Assembly: GCA_903813345.2 (NCBI GenBank)
Contig: CAIIXF020000011.1
Span: 28,142,166-28,206,165, forward strand
Source of the DNA: Owenia fusiformis
Taxonomy: Eukaryota > Annelida > Polychaeta > Sabellida > Oweniidae
DNA: 64,000 nt
Reading direction: 5' to 3'
The translations under genes and the position numbers were made by a program. Under the pieces are notes generated by a model, which was not told where the DNA came from, searched no databases, and saw only the letters and a program-made list of their open reading frames with translations. This document shows, piece by piece, positions 63,076 through 64,000 of this stretch (the stretch's first letter is position 1; each line of letters starts with the position of its first letter).

Positions 63076-63621
63076 AGACTTTGGTAAAGAAATAATTTGC
63101 TGCAACACTGGTTTCATCCAAAAATGAGCAAGATGACAAAGTAGCACTTTCACGTACAATACAATACCTCCAAGATATCCCATCCCAAAAATTTTCAGCC
63201 ACAATCCAGCATAGCTCTGCTATTATTCCATAGCTTCCTTAAGAAAACCCCCTTAGTCAAAATGAAGTAGACGCTCAAATATTTCAGTACAGGGTATTTG
63301 TAAACCATGAGCTTTATAAACCAAATCAAAACATAATGTAGTTATTTTGGTCAAAAACTGAATAGGACCAACCAACCAAAACAATCATTTAATCGGAAAA
63401 ATCATCAATTGTGAAACTACATTTGTAGCATAACTTATGGAGGGGAGTGTAGCATAACCCTGGGCCAAATTACCTTCAAAGTTGAATGACTTGCAAAGGA
63501 CCACAAGTTGTATGTAGAATGAATAGGGAAAAGTTTTTTCATGCCATTTTGCTTATGATTCCATCTAAAAACATCAATACAATATGGAACGTTTCTTGGC
63601 TATAAGATAACATAATTTTAT

Positions 63622-63807
63622 TCAAGGATAATTCATAGAGATGACACCAGGTATTTTTATGTTTCGAACTTCAGGGAGCCACATCACAATAACCACACCA
63701 CCTTTGTCTTGATCTTTTGCAAACAACAGATAATAGGGGTCTGGTGAACAAGATTGAGGGAGCCATGGATCATTGAAAAATAAAGCTTTTGAACGAGATG
63801 AGTGCTG
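63622..63807 (-). CDS. Unrecognised 61-codon open stretch, possible terminal exon
   Basis: Reading on the - strand from an in-frame TAA at 63808-63810 to a TGA at 63622-63624, the stretch has no start codon near its 5' end. It contains FNDPWLPQSCSPDPYYLLFA, then KDQDKGGVVIVMWLPEV. Its mixed composition looks more protein-like than the other small frames here. TAACAG|CAC at the upstream edge could be a weak acceptor, and AATAAA overlaps the stop. I do not recognise the family. It might be the last exon of a - strand gene beyond the window, a transposon fragment, or chance. Confidence 0.25.
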   Translation of the reverse strand, partial: QHSSRSKALFFNDPWLPQSCSPDPYYLLFAKDQDKGGVVIVMWLPEVRNIKIPGVISMNYP

Positions 63808-63837
63808 TTATCATAGGACTGTTTAAACTACAGAGTG

Positions 63838-64000
63838 AGACAAAAAATGCAACACACAATTTTTATTATATTTGTCAAAAATAATCCAATTCTCTTCATA
63901 TCTCTGCCTAAACAAACAATGAAGTGTGAAATTCATATACTGTAGAAATAATGTATATTTCAATCATTATTCCAAATATAGAAGATTGCATTTTTTGGGG
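63838..64000. mobile_element. Edge of a transposon-like element cut by the window end
   Basis: CTACAGAGTGAGACAAAAAATGCAAC looks like a TA-flanked inverted end, and the window finishes with TGCATTTTTTGGGG, a partial inverted match. The class is a guess. Confidence 0.25.

Larger units (their letters stand above)
58067..63621. other. 3' flank without a recognised gene
   Basis: Probable 3' UTR to about 58.3 kb, then AT-rich DNA with the X-box-like sites, MITEs and arrays listed. Long unmarked parts (58.5-59.3, 59.4-59.9, 61.15-61.4, 62.05-62.9 and 63.1-63.6 kb) show nothing that I recognise. Confidence 0.5.

Noticed and set aside
1-64000. CRISPR arrays, operons, rRNA or prokaryotic defence systems
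   Set aside because: The spacing and divergence of repeats are those of eukaryotic satellites, and there are no cas-like or other prokaryotic genes.

Overview
The window is eukaryotic: about two-thirds A+T, gene-poor, with GT..AG introns of 15-28 kb and dense satellites and short DNA transposons. There is no prokaryotic gene packing. The repeat content (Crypton-like, mariner-like and fold-back elements, many minisatellites) and the only convincing gene suggest an invertebrate, most likely a lophotrochozoan such as a mollusc. That placement is inference; nothing here fixes the species.

One gene is well supported, on the + strand, spread over about 43.5 kb. It encodes a small secreted precursor of about 180 residues. 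Exon 1 (14603-14918) carries a signal peptide and a very basic region rich in dibasic sites. Exon 2 (43024-43184) encodes one complete six-cysteine LDL-receptor class A (LDLa) module. The last coding exon exists in two tandem versions, 57809-57877 and 58004-58066. Both begin directly after an AG acceptor, start with the same five residues (TMNYF), share the same phase, then diverge and end in their own stop. They predict two C-terminal tails, the main discovery in the window. The splice phases (1 then 0) agree at every junction.

Region by region: 1-14.2 kb holds no recognisable gene, but has palindromic elements, a 2.7-kb element with ~290-bp inverted arms (6789-9521), and a GC-richer promoter-like block near 6 kb with CCAAT, E2F-like, CRE-like and GC boxes. 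Intron 1 (14.9-43.0 kb) contains a Crypton-type remnant (16.5-17.3 kb), at least eight tandem arrays, a mariner-like element with perfect 40-bp terminal repeats (38526-39154) and several MITEs. Intron 2 (43.2-57.8 kb) contains three large minisatellites, one interrupted by fold-back DNA. The last-exon region is surrounded by RFX X-box-like palindromes, one lying between the two alternative last exons. The 3' flank (58.1-64 kb) contains a MITE with a clear target duplication, more short arrays, an unrecognised 61-codon open frame on the - strand and the edge of another transposon.

Most open frames in the window arise from satellites or from antisense of repeats and were not called as genes.
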